Positions 10,963-21,853 of a stretch of DNA of 64,000 nt are shown one piece after another. Below the pieces are notes generated by a model that was given only the letters and a program-made list of their open reading frames with translations, was not told where the DNA came from and searched no databases. Numbering within the stretch: position 1 is the stretch's first letter; the number at the start of each line of letters is the position of its first letter. The stretch is from Coprinopsis marcescibilis (Eukaryota; Basidiomycota; Agaricomycetes; Agaricales; Psathyrellaceae). The DNA lies in assembly GCA_004369085.1 (NCBI GenBank), contig ML210180.1, positions 124,001 through 188,000 of the forward strand, read 5' to 3'. The translations under genes and the position numbers were made by a program.

Positions 10963-12350
10963 TTGAATACAACATGCCCACACCACCGGCTGCTCCGCAA
11001 CCCGCCGCCGCCGCCCGCACCTCGCGCTGCCCCTTCAGAGTCTCCGAGGTCCCCTTCTCCTTCTTGCCTTATTCTTATTCACACTGTCAGGTGTTCTCCA
11101 TCGCCCCCCTCATCCCATTCCCCATCCTCCTCAGGTCCATCAAGACGTCCAGAGCCACCCCGACCTCCGGCAGATCCGGCTCCATGTCGTCTTGCCAGTG
11201 TTCTGTGACGCACCAGCGTCACAGCAATTCAGTGAGATTTTCCGCCTCGGAAGAAAAGAGCCGCTGCTGAGCATGAGAAACTGCTCACGGATGCTCCGTG
11301 GAACGGGAGCCACTTCTCCAGTATCTGGAGGACGAGCTGTACATGGAGGATGAGCTAGCTCATGAGACGGAGTACCGTGCAAATGAGGAGGCTGCGGATC
11401 GGAAGACATATTGAAGGGAATGTGCGGACCATGATGAAGCATCACAGCAACAGCTTACTGACATTGCGAACCTTATCCAGGATTAACAGCCTGGATCGGG
11501 GCACAAGAGGAGCTTATGCAGACTAGGTGGAACGAGAAGTTGGGGCGTCGGCAGACGTAGGATGTCGAAAGGGAAGAGCTCAGGCATATGGTAACCAAGT
11601 TGCAAGAGGAGTTCTCGGAAGAGAAGGGTGCATGTTCAAAAAAGGTTTGTTCGGAATCATGTCATTTTTGTTCTGGTGCTGATTATCTTGCCATAGACCT
11701 TGAATATGGCATTGCACGCTGGAGTAGGCCAGAATGGCTCACTGCGCGGTAGAAGGTCAAGATGATATTCCTCGTCCCCTCGCTGGCGCGATGTTGGGTG
11801 CAGGCACTGCCTCCGCAGCTAGCCGACCTATCTAATCTAATCTACATTCGCATTCTTTGTCTATCCTACAGTATCGTACGGCGCAGGTCACTATATACCT
11901 GTCTTTAGCCTAGTGCCAAGCCCACTACTACAACGCGAGGTTAGCTAACTGTGTACATCATCAAGAGGACCATAAACGCCGTCTCATCTACTGCTCAAGA
12001 ACAAATACATTATAATATTGATGGGGTACGACATTTCTCTCCGCTGTTACCGTTCCATACTTACTAACTAGATGTCTACAACAGACCCTCAACCAGTTCT
12101 CTAAGGCACTGGCGACTGAAGTTAGGATGCTACTTGTGAGGTTGGCAAACTTTAGGAAGATAGACCTGCACTGCAACAGTAAGTGATCGCATTTGTTAGT
12201 ATTGAAGAACCCTGGCTCATGTTGCCTGTCTCCTGAAATTCAAATACGGTCCCGGTGGAGAATCCGATCCTGAGTGGTAAGCCTGCTACTTGCCCTTCCC
12301 ACGATAGCCTATCTAACACACAACCTTGAACGACCCATCTTCAGGTGATC
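10963..12350 (+). pseudogene. Relic of Pro-rich/coiled-coil Agaricomycete protein
   Basis: Ordered fragments match the plan of a protein family common in Agaricomycetes. They are a proline-rich head (about 10975-11170, PPPPPAPRAAPSESPRSPSP), an acidic coiled-coil stretch (about 11300-11405, REPLLQYLEDELYMEDELAH), and a second coiled-coil piece near 11570-11630 (EREELRHMVTKLQEEFSEEK). Then come FSKALATEVRMLLVRL near 12100-12145 and the hallmark KYGPGGESDPEW near 12243-12280. Stop codons (for example ending RKTY at 11413) and frame changes break it, so it is not one gene model. The function of the family is unknown to me. The family match is from memory of its conserved KYGPGGEFDP-type motif. 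Confidence 0.6.
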
Positions 12351-13600
12351 AACCACCTCACCTCCTGAAGTTCCAATCGCGCGAGAAGTCCTCCACAACG
12401 CACTGTCGATCCCGGTCCCTGTTGTCAAGTCTGCTCATGGGATACCTGGCTTCTCAAGTGAACCTTTGTGTTTGCGTACTCGTTCGTGTAAGCTGATTTT
12501 GTCTCCGATAACCGATCCATTCATATTCATGCAATGTTGAGCCCATTTTTCACGTTCCAAGGCAGGATGAGGAGGGTTGTTCGGACCTCCATCGTCTGAT
12601 GGTGGATCGTTTAGTTAAACGATTACCACACATTACCTGCGAGTCTCTTCCCTGCCTTTCCTGTCCCTCTTCGGGCTACTGGCAGCCTATCAGTCCAAAC
12701 CTTGTCGTTATCTTGAATCAACTCAACAGCATACTAGTGGTGGGGTCTCAGTCATCGTATGCATGGGTCGTGATAGTTACCGGTTCAACATGATCATCCT
12801 TGAGTCATGATGATTGATCTTTATATATCATGATCATTAGTGTAGTGTATAGTGGTAGAATTGAGCGCAAAGGAGTCAGACGAGATCAGGCCCGTGATGA
12901 GCGTGGGCAAGCAGCCAGGGTATGTATATAAATTAGAAAAATTCTCGGTCTGTCGCATGGTTCAAGTTCTCTTTTCCACTTATTATCATACCCCTTGCCA
13001 GCAGCCCCGTTACTAACAAGGTCTCCCATGCTCTCTTTCTCTGGCCAATAAGCATTCTTTCGTTGCCCTTCATGCCACTCTCAGTCAAGTGCTCGTGGTG
13101 ATTCCCTTCCCTGATGCAGCCCCTGCTCATGTCTCTCATGTCTCCTAGATTCCGTTTTCTTATGACCACCGCAGATCGCTCTGCACTTCAACCGCCCATG
13201 TTGCATCCGACAAGGTCAGTCTCCAGCACCCTGTTTGCTCAAATTTATTCTTGCGGAATGAATTATTTTTGCTTTTCTTTTGTAGTAACTGGTGGGGTGT
13301 TTCTTTCACACAAACCAATCGTTCGACCATCATTCAGTGGGTGCCCGATCTTGCGCTCGTTGAGCCAATCTGACCTTCATGCGCAGGATGTACTTGGAAT
13401 GTACTTCTCAGTGATTCAAAGCAGAGCGAATGAACGGAGGTTGCGGTCCCGGTAATATATCGGCATTCCTTGTTTACCGGCGAGTCGTTCGTGGGTTCAG
13501 TGGAACTGTTCTGACTCTCTCGCTCACAGGGATGCACTCGAGCTGTTTATCAAAAACCAATGCACATCCATTTGGTCCAGCTGCGGTCCATCCTAAGAGG
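12351..13600. other. No supported gene
   Basis: There are many short plus-strand frames but no domain, no persistent frame and no convincing splice pattern. A stretch near 13540-13650 reads protein-like (HLVQLRSILRGGPRFYLRIA) and may be the end of another decayed gene. It runs directly into the DUF6698 relic. Confidence 0.4.
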
Positions 13601-13619
13601 GGGCCCTCGGTTCTATCTC

Positions 13620-13870
13620 CGTATCGCACCAATGCCTCCGATGATCGAAAATAGAATACGCCTCTCACAATCACCGTGACCAATGCTCAAGCCTCGCTCA
13701 AGCCTATGCTCTGGTTCAAGTTCGCCTTCAACAGCCTTCAACAGGCCCCAACCAACCTCAGCATGTAATCGGGGTACGTCCCTCAAGAGACCTAACTGAT
13801 AACCTTTGTTCTGCACCCAGGACGCAAGTGTGCGTTGCTGATGATACGACGTCGAGTCCAAAAGGCCCTC
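13620..13870 (+). pseudogene. Relic of a DUF6698 N-terminus
   Basis: The plus strand reads TVTNAQA, then in a shifted frame QAYALVQVRLQQPS...PQHVIGVRPSRDLTDNL, then a CVADDT-like end. The intact gene at 2376-4062 starts with ITSAQAIAQAYALAQTRLHQ, PQQVIGVRRPRDLSDNL and TCVADIRSA. Order and spacing agree, so this is a diverged, frameshifted copy of the family N-terminus in the opposite orientation. The rest of the domain is missing downstream. Confidence 0.65.
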
Positions 13871-14450
13871 ATCGCTATGTTTGATATATATGTGGCATGG
13901 AGAGAAGGAAGGGTCTGGTTGGTGTAAATGCTGTTAAACTATTCTTTCCTTAATATATTCCTCCCCTATTAGGCAGGAACTATTTCAATACAACATTATT
14001 TGAAGCACATTCTGTCCTGATGAAAATATGCATGATTGTAATAGCAGCGACTGGTAGCCGGACAATTCGCGTTTTATTATTGCTCCTCAGCCACAAATTC
14101 CTACCCGACTGCCCACTGCGAAAATTACAATGACTTACAAGAATCTGCAAGATTGCAAGATGCCCACCCAGGTTATGTTTAGGCTGGACTGAATGCGAAT
14201 ACTGTCACAGGTAGGAACGAGGGTCACGGTACGAATTCCATAGCAAACTAAAACCATTGGGCCAATCTGGCGTCGCGGCCTCGTATGTATGAGATAGAAT
14301 TGGCGTGACCGATGTGTCCCTGCAGTCCCCATTTCTCATGGAAAGACAGTATAATGCAGGGGATTAATCCATTGAAGGTGATAGGCTTTGTGGAAGGGCG
14401 GCGTAGACGGACACTTGAGACATTACAGTGCTTTGCACACGAACTTTTCT
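13871..14450. other. No supported gene
   Basis: AT-richer sequence with short frames. Nothing recognised. Confidence 0.45.
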
Positions 14451-14451
14451 T

Positions 14452-14712
14452 TCACTCGTCGTGATCTGATGCAAGAGACCCCGAAAACCGACCAACATTT
14501 CTTATTTTGGCTCTGTCGTCAGCTTGGGACCTTGACAGACCTTGATTAGCGTCTATTTCGACCTCTAACTGGTAGTCAGCCGGGGTGCCGTCCGCAATCT
14601 TACGAATTGCACGAATGATGTTGTGCAAGAAGTCATGCAAAGTAATGTAATAAAGACATTCACTGAGGTGAACGGCCAGACGATGCAGCGCTCGGAGGCG
14701 ACCATTACTCAT
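14452..14712 (-). CDS. Possible small hypothetical protein (86 aa)
   Basis: A single open frame from ATG 14712 has a plausible helical composition (HLSECLYYITLHDFLHNIIR, then an acidic/basic tail ending LASDHDE). There is no signal peptide or motif, and no intron is needed. Its neighbours are decayed sequence, so it may equally be a remnant. Confidence 0.3.
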   Translation of the reverse strand: MSNGRLRALHRLAVHLSECLYYITLHDFLHNIIRAIRKIADGTPADYQLEVEIDANQGLSRSQADDRAKIRNVGRFSGSLASDHDE

Positions 14713-15051
14713 GATTCCAAGTTAGACGTAAGTTGCGTGTGTGCGTGTGACTAAACGTACGACGAAAAACCCTCCAGCAATCCAGACAGTACAATCTGCA
14801 TAATTACTATAATTCTGATGCGAATCATAATCTCTCTCATTCTTGGATCAATTACGAATATTTCAGATGCCACACAACTCGGTGTCAACGTGAATTTAGA
14901 GTTTGTCCTGTCTAATGGGACTGGCGCCGCCAGGATGCGCAGGATGATAAGATATTGATTATGTTGAACGTGTAACGCTCAGGCTCAGCAATTGGAAATC
15001 AGACCGAGTCAGTGCAGGTCAGATCAGGTAGGTGTAGTCATGTGGCCAACA

Positions 15052-15366
15052 TCACCAAGAACAGACAATGACGGACTGCGATGTATGCCGAGGTGCGCGC
15101 GGCACACGCTGATCGCAACTGACACCAGAAAAGTCACAATCAGCGCCAACCACCCAAAAGCCAGGGTCACCCGTAAACAATGTCGTTCCCAAGTTACAGA
15201 TCTCTGTTCGGCAGATGACTACCTTGTTTCCTGCTTGCTCAGCGGACCCATAACGGACGATACATTCGTCATAGCTGGTCATGTAGTATGTAGTCTGAGC
15301 TAAGGTCAGTAACCGACAGGTACCGGGTTTACCAGTAAATGTGAGCTTCAGAGCAATCGTCTGCAT
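15052..15366 (-). CDS. Possible small hypothetical protein
   Basis: An open frame of 104 codons from ATG 15366 (MQTIALKLTFTGKPGTCRLL) has a cysteine-containing middle (IVRYGSAEQAGNKVVICRTE). No family is recognised. It may contain short introns, for example a GTAAAC donor after LTFTG. It lies about 120 bp from the truncated inverted-repeat element at 15483. Confidence 0.3.
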   Translation of the reverse strand: MQTIALKLTFTGKPGTCRLLTLAQTTYYMTSYDECIVRYGSAEQAGNKVVICRTEICNLGTTLFTGDPGFWVVGADCDFSGVSCDQRVPRAPRHTSQSVIVCSW

Positions 15367-15482
15367 TGTGTCTTCTCTTCAACTTCAAGATTCCCGCCAC
15401 CTACCGATTTACACTCTAAATATGCAAAACCATCATGGCATGATGCTCCACGGAACGGGACCATCCCGTATAACCAACCTAC

Positions 15483-15604
15483 TACAGTCAACACCGCGGT
15501 AGCCCACCATACCCCCCGGTGGATGCCAAAATGTATGGGCTACTGCGGGTTATGGGTTATGACGGGTCAATTTGGCGGGGGATTTTACAGTTCGGTGGAT
15601 GTCC
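15483..15604. mobile_element. Truncated pogo/Fot1-like MITE, inverted copy
   Basis: This starts TA-CAGTCAACACCGCGGTAGCC and follows the reverse complement of the 4331-4492 element nearly base for base through GTGGATGTCC. It then stops before the other inverted terminus. About 40 bp of that end are missing. It sits in the opposite orientation to the complete copy. Confidence 0.8.
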
Positions 15605-16047
15605 ATACATCCATATCAGCGACATGATGAACGTACATAAAGAGAGGCGATACTATCACATCGGTGCTCTGTCATTAAGAACGCGACAGCGTCGTGTAAG
15701 GTCGTGATCCGATCGTGAAGCAGTGTCAGGCGGAGTAGGGCAGGGACCCGCCCAAGTGTTCTACCGCCTGAGGGCCGATTTTGATTCGTTGAGTTTGCCG
15801 CGATCGTGGTACTAAAATTATCATAATTCGCTAACGCTATGTTGACAAATTACAAATATTTAAGTCGTTATATTTAAATATCCTCCTGTCGGTGCTTTCA
15901 TGATGGTAGTCTTGTTATGCCTTTTCCATTCTTTGTATCTTGTAGGTCACAGTCAATGCTGAGTCAGCGGGTCTTTGGATTATTATTGATTCGCCCATGG
16001 CAGTTGGTCTGTAACGGACCTTCTACGAACGACCACCACCATTGTTA
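15605..16047. promoter_or_regulatory. Intergenic, upstream of THO3-like gene
   Basis: No gene is seen. An AT-rich stretch around 15830-15890 and pyrimidine-rich sequence near 15900-15950 lie upstream of the WD40 gene start and probably include its promoter. No specific site can be named. Confidence 0.35.
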
Positions 16048-17557
16048 ATGATGTCGCAAAATACAAAAGAAGAGGACGAAGTTCCCTCTCTACAGCGACC
16101 CCCTTCACCACCACCGCACACGACGTTCGCAGCTCGGGGAATCCATGTACGAATCACTTTTCGACGGCGTTAATGGACTATGGAACTCATGTGTAAACCT
16201 CGGTCGATCTGGTCACCCTCGTACCTCTTATTGCCGGTCATATTAGCCACCGACGTTCTCAGCATTCAAACCACGAGATTATCGATTCTCAAGCCCAAAT
16301 GGTATGACCCATGTTGCATGGAGTTGCGACGGAAAGAAGCTGGCGGCTGTTGGGATTGACAAGGCTACGCGTATTTGGAATCCTGAAAAGAGTGTACGTA
16401 TTCTTGGACATTCTTACCGCTCGAGGCACTGAATATGGACTTTTCTTAGCTCGACCCCCGCTCTCCAACCATATTTACAGGTGGTCATTCAGACGACGTC
16501 GACTACATCTCATGGAACCCAACACATCCAGAGCTGTTCTGCACCTCCAGTTCACGAGATAGGCGGATAGTATTCTGGGATGCCCGACGTGCGTTAACAA
16601 AATTACAGCGCCAGCTTACAACACTTACCCAACTAATCTTGTAGAGAGCAGAAACGTCCAAAATTGCCCTCTGAAGGTCTCACCGGTCCAAACGAACTAC
16701 TCGCCCGACGGACGAAATCTGCTATTCACTTCGACGGGCCACCAGCTCTTCTCCATGAGCCTTGGCCGGGACAGCCCAGATGTGAAAGAACAGTGGAAAC
16801 TCTCGGATAAAGATGCTGTATGTCTCTGTCTGATTCTCTCGTATCTCAATTTATGAATGAACATGCTGGCCTTCATCTAGCAACTAGGCTCTCGCGCCAT
16901 CTTCAATCACACAGGGGACGGTGTCGTGGTGTCCCACCACCAAATGAATTCTATCCGGGTGCTCAACTATCCATCGTGGAACAGTCAAGAGAACCCTGCT
17001 GCCCATGTTGGCGGATGTGTTGCACTCGCCCTTGATCCCCGGGGAATGTAAGCTCCAACCTTGAATCCCTCCATAGAGTTGCAATTTACCACGAGCCACG
17101 GCAGATACTTAGCATCAGGCGGTTCCGACGCAATAGTCAATCTGTTTGACGTGAGCGACTGGGTTTGCGCTCGAACAATCTCAGCTTGCGAGTTAGTATT
17201 CATCAATACTTCACAACGATATCCTGTCACTGATCTCTGAGCCTTAGCCACGCAATCAACTCCCTCAGCTTCTCGCATGACGGAGAATATCTTGCCATCG
17301 CGAACGCAGGCCTCTACATCGACATTGTGAGCTCTTCCTGCCCATCAATTTCTATTACATCTCTCACGAGCTCTATGTTGTAACAGGTGGCAACGGAAAC
17401 TGGCGTCCCAATGCACAGAGTCCCGGCCCTCGCACCATCCCCCACAGTCGCCTGGCACCCCTCAAGATACGCAATCGCATACTGCGGACAAACCAAAACA
17501 CGGGAGGGAGGTCCTCCACCAGTAGCTGTAATCAGCACCTTTGGATTGCTCGAGTAG
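16048..17557 (+). CDS. THO3: THO complex subunit 3 (WD40 protein, Tex1/THOC3)
   Basis: This is a WD40-repeat protein of the THO/TREX complex, which couples transcription to mRNA export in the nucleus. Exons in order give the N-terminus MMSQNTKEEDEVPSLQRPPS, then FSSPNGMTHVAWSCDGKKLA..ATRIWNP, then GGHSDDVDYISWNPTHPELF..IVFWD. These are followed by YSPDGRNLLFTS, GDGVVVSHHQ, ATGGSDAIVNLFDVSDWVCA, HAINSLSFSHDGEYLAIA, and a last blade (VAWHPSRYAIAYC). Several GH/WD-type blades are therefore present, and the order matches THOC3. It starts at ATG 16048 (or 16051) and ends at TAG 17557. About six short introns separate the blades. No defect is seen. Confidence 0.88.
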
Positions 17558-18202
17558 TCATCTCAATCCTCGTACGGATACCATACGTTTGCACAGACGT
17601 CCACGCGAATCGATCGGAAGTGATGATTTTTGATGCAGATTAATTTACAATTGCTTGTTTGTACTTCGAGTTTTTCTTTCTATTCGTGCATGATATAGTC
17701 CGTTCAGCTACTACTCTAAACGATGTGTAGGTGCGTCGCTGGGATGTTATATATCTGTGACGAAAGCATAGATGGGGAGAGCTAGATAGCTTGGTGCGTA
17801 AAGCGTAAGGATAAAACGAAACGGAAGCATAGGGGGTGTTCAAAGCATAGGGGATTGTACAAATATACGACGTAGATAGCAAGAAATCAGACAAAGCAAG
17901 CAAGCAAAAGCAACGTGTGTGCCGTGGTAAGGTATATGCAATCTAGCAGGAAAGCGATGGAAGGACGAGTTCGAGTGCGTGAAACATGCCAGTGTTCAAT
18001 GCGATAGGGGAATAAGGATAGCGATGCAGAAAGCGAGACGATGGGACAACAAAACAAAAAGAGTTGGTCAGAACAAAGATCAGAGCAATTCGAGAACATA
18101 AGAAAGAGGGCTCGAAACCCCAGCAAACAACAAAAAGGCGAGTCAAAAGATTAAACGGTCAGAACAAAAATGAAGGGGGTATAATCAAATCAAACAAACC
18201 CA
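17558..18202. other. Convergent intergenic region
   Basis: This lies between the stop codons of the THO3-like gene (plus) and the seven-span protein gene (minus) and likely holds both 3' untranslated regions. Short frames only. No repeat or RNA gene is seen. Confidence 0.5.
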
Positions 18203-21200
18203 CTAATCCTCACGGAAACTGTACGCAAAAGCGGTGTGGTCAGAAGTGGATGGCGGCCTAACCACAACATCGGGCAAAACCTCGCTCCTACGCAAAATGC
18301 CTCGCATTTTGCTAGTGTCAGACCTAGCAAGCGTCAACGACTTCAGATTCTTGTTAGCTCTAGGCAAAAGAATATCTGGAACGGCGTTTTCGTCCAAAGG
18401 TGCCATCGACAGACGCTGTTTCTGTCTCTTCCCGAGAGACAGTGCCTTGACGGGTTCTTCCACAACATAGTTGGTGTTGTAGTAGTCGCTAGTGATTGCA
18501 ACCGGACTTGAGCCGGAGCCAGTAGCGAGGTTAGGATCCCGTTCTTGCAAAAGCGTCAGTTGGCGCAGGCCCTCGCTGGGAGAGCCACCCTTTGGCTTCA
18601 CATTGTTCTTGCGTTTGAAGCTGCCGGTCTTGGGTATCAAAGGTCTGACCGCTCGGGCCGACCATTGGCCGAAAGAGGCCATGGCAGAGGTAGCCGATTC
18701 AGGCGAGGTGGTGGTATTCGTGTTTTCGTCAGATTTGATGTAAACGATGCTGGAGCGACGGTTGACCTTGGGCATAGGTGGAGCGGGTTGACGGATAGGT
18801 TTGTTGGTGATGGTGCTGTGAGGAGTGCTGTGTGACTGAGGGTGTTGCAGGCCGGCTTCGAAATCTTCAAACAGGGTAACAGTCGAAGCGGCTGAAGGGG
18901 GAACTTCGCGAATGCTTGCCATCGAGGAACGATTCGACTCGATGTTGCGGGGTACATCGGCTCGGAGGCCAAGGGAACGGGTAGAATGGGCTCGACCGAG
19001 GTTAGCTCCTTGCCTTCGAGGTTCCTCCTGAACGGGGGGATTCGAGTTGGCAAGAACGTTGGGGACAACGTCATCACCAAAGACCGTGTTCCGATATCCG
19101 ACATCAACCTGGCTTGGGACAGCAATGTATTGGCTGACGCGAGTCTCCATGGTGGTCTTGATTTCCGTCGTCCAGTTCGAAGTTTTGCCGAGGCTAAGGC
19201 TTCAATACCAAGTCATGAGATTCGTCAACATAAGACGAGAGTAGATGGAAACATACCTTGGAAGGCTGAAATGGTTCTTTTTGTGCGAGATCTTCCTTTC
19301 CCTCGGACGTCTTCCACCATTGGCGGGGGTCGAGTGGATTTCGGGTGAAGAGAAATCTTGGCCAAACTCCTTGAGCTGCTTGCCCATCTTGCGTCCCTTG
19401 CTCTTGCTAAAAGTGCCAGGAGGGGAGTAATCACCGTCTTTGATCCTCATGCCTTGGCCAACTTTGAGGCCGGGAACCAGGATGGGCAACACACCGGCGG
19501 TGAGTGCGTCAATCTCGTTGATGTCGTCAACTGGTCCGAAGGAGTAGTTGGACGAGAAAGACTTCTTGTGGGACATTTGTGCGAGGCGAGCGGCACGGAC
19601 ATTGGGAGGGGTAGGCGGCAATGGGAACGGAGGTGGTGGGCTGATGTCATTGAAGCTGCTTCCCGTAGGTGTCTGGGGACCACTGATCGACGAGACAGAT
19701 CGTGTACGAAGGTGAGAGCCGATGTGCTTCTTGGCTACAACCCCCGTTGCATTACCGATGACAGGATCTTCATCATATTGCAGTTTCTCCGGGGAATTAC
19801 CAGCAGGGACGACAACGGTCTGAGCGAGGGTGGAGTAATGGCGCTGGGCAACCATGATCCTGCTTGCGAACTCTTGCTCCTCATTGGCGTAGTTAGAGCT
19901 GGCCTTGGATTCCACGCGGGTTCTAAGTCTACCGAATTGCGCACTGCATTCAGAACGGGGAGTGTTATGAATGTTGACAGGTAAAGAGGAGTCGCCTTCT
20001 TGAATTGGAAGAGGGGGTGTAATGGGCATGTCGTCGTCTTCGTCTTGGGGCAAGACAAAAAGCTTGGGATTCGGAGAAAGCATGGATATGGCGCGGCTGA
20101 GCTTGCTCTTGCCATCGACAGCGTCTCCTTTTGTGATCCAGACATCACCACTGCGGCGACCTTCCACCACGGTGGGAGTGGTGCTCATGCTACGCTTGTA
20201 TTCATGGGACCACTTGTACGGAGGAAGTTCAGATGGTGCGGTGCTGATGCGCTTAGGTTGTGTTACGGGAGTTTCGCGAGCATCGAACAAGCCAGTAGGG
20301 ATTGGAAGTGCTGAGCCAAAAATGACGTTGAGGGCCAAAAGAGGACCTGAGAGCGTGACGGATAGAACATAGAGGACGTAAACTGGGGTTGAAACCGTTG
20401 CCTGTAGGGAAAGAATGATACAGTAAGGAAGGGCTAAGGCCTGTACAGTTCAAGTCAGTATGCGGCTTGTGTTAACAAGAGATGGAAGACTTACGAATGG
20501 AAGCCAAATGGAAATGAACCAACCGATTATGGGGCGAGGAGATATTTCAATTTCTACACTGCCTGGGGCGGCCAACGAAGCGAGACCCTTCTCAGTTGAA
20601 GCGTTGGGAGCGAATCCATATCCTCCGAGAACATTTGCAGTAGCAAGAGCGGGCGTTGTGGGACGGGAGACAGCTGTTTGGTAGTCCTGAACACTCGGGC
20701 TGTGGACCGACGCTTCATACTCTCCGTGGCTAGGAGGGAATGACCATGCCGTTACGGTAGTGTGGGAGCCGTTGCTAGATGTCATCCACGAGTTTTGGGA
20801 CCCAAGACGACCGCGGGGATAGTCTGGGAGGGGCGGAAGTTCACGCCTGAATGGGTCGGTGTCACCAAGGTCGTCGGTGGAGGGCCCGTAGAGGGAAGGA
20901 AGGGGCGGAACCGGAGGAATGACATCGTCGTTGTTGACAGATGCAAACCAGAACGCTGACTTGGGCGGGACGGACCCATGGTGACCGCTTGGACCGCGGC
21001 TATAACTGTGGCCATGGTGGGAAGAAGCGACAGCGGTATGGTGAGTGGAAAATGACCATGTCGAGGCGGAGTTTCGGCGGGATCCAGCACTGGAAGTGAT
21101 CCAGGAGGCGCCGTCCTTGACTGCGTCGACATCTTCCGTTCCAAATGAGGGTCGTGATTTATCGAGCTGCTTGACTTCGGGCCAGGAGTCTTGTTCTTCG

Positions 21201-21853
21201 TTAAGGGCGTTGAGATTCTTCTTGATCATGAAAAGCGTAATAAAAAGATAGGCGAATGCAATGCTGGTGAGGAGGGCGAAAAGGGTCGAATAGGCGGTAA
21301 GACCTGGGAAAAGGCTGCTGACATTTGCTGCTGAGAGGACCCCAGCAAGGGCGGTCGATGTACAGGCCAGCAAGATAACAGGTGCCCAAAGCATCCAGTG
21401 TTTCTTGCCAAATGAAAAGGCCTTGCCCATCCTAACGTGGAGGAGAGTCAAGGTCGCGAGCATGAGCAGACAACCCTGTCTCGTCGTCATAATAAACCAC
21501 AGGCGAACGGATGAAAGTGGGTCTTGAGCGATGGCAGCGCCTGAAGGTCCTGACGTGGCCTCTGAAACAACATGCCAAATGAAGATACAGAGGGCCAGCA
21601 AGTCGAACCCTGCTAGCCATAGGTGACCTTTATGCGCCGGCGACAGCGAGCCAAATGTTGGCAATCCGAACTCGGCCTAACCACAACTTCAGCACGAATT
21701 TCAAGAATTCAACAGATCTAGAGCACATACCGGTGAGACCCGTCTGCTCAGAGGACTTGGTGGCAGAATTGGAATTATAATACGAAGAATAACGAAAGCT
21801 GAAGCGAGGAAGGATACGAAAGCGAGTGCGAGGGCTGGAATGAGTGGAATCAT
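18203..21853 (-). CDS. Large seven-transmembrane protein, unknown function
   Basis: The start is ATG 21853 and the model has four main exons, about 1,150 residues. Seven hydrophobic spans are visible: IPALALAFVSFLASAFVI; LWLAGFDLLALCIFIWHV; LWFIMTTRQGCLLMLATL; WMLWAPVILLACTSTALA; YSTLFALLTSIAFAYLFI; a sixth across the 20,510/20,455 splice (GWFISIWLPF + ALALPYCIILSL); and VLYVLSVTLSGPLLALNVIF. Between spans 5 and 6 lies a loop of about 220 residues rich in Ser/His/Pro (VPPVPPLPSLYGP, ELPPLPDYPRG). After span 7 comes a tail of more than 600 residues, rich in Ser/Pro and basic patches (SPPPPFPLPPTPP). The topology is GPCR-like, but no named receptor family is recognised. The Pro-rich motifs could bind SH3 domains (inference). 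The tail may be cytoplasmic. Confidence 0.85.

Noticed and set aside
18234..20372. Long plus-strand frames opposite the seven-span gene
   Set aside because: They are antisense shadows of a well-supported minus-strand coding sequence.
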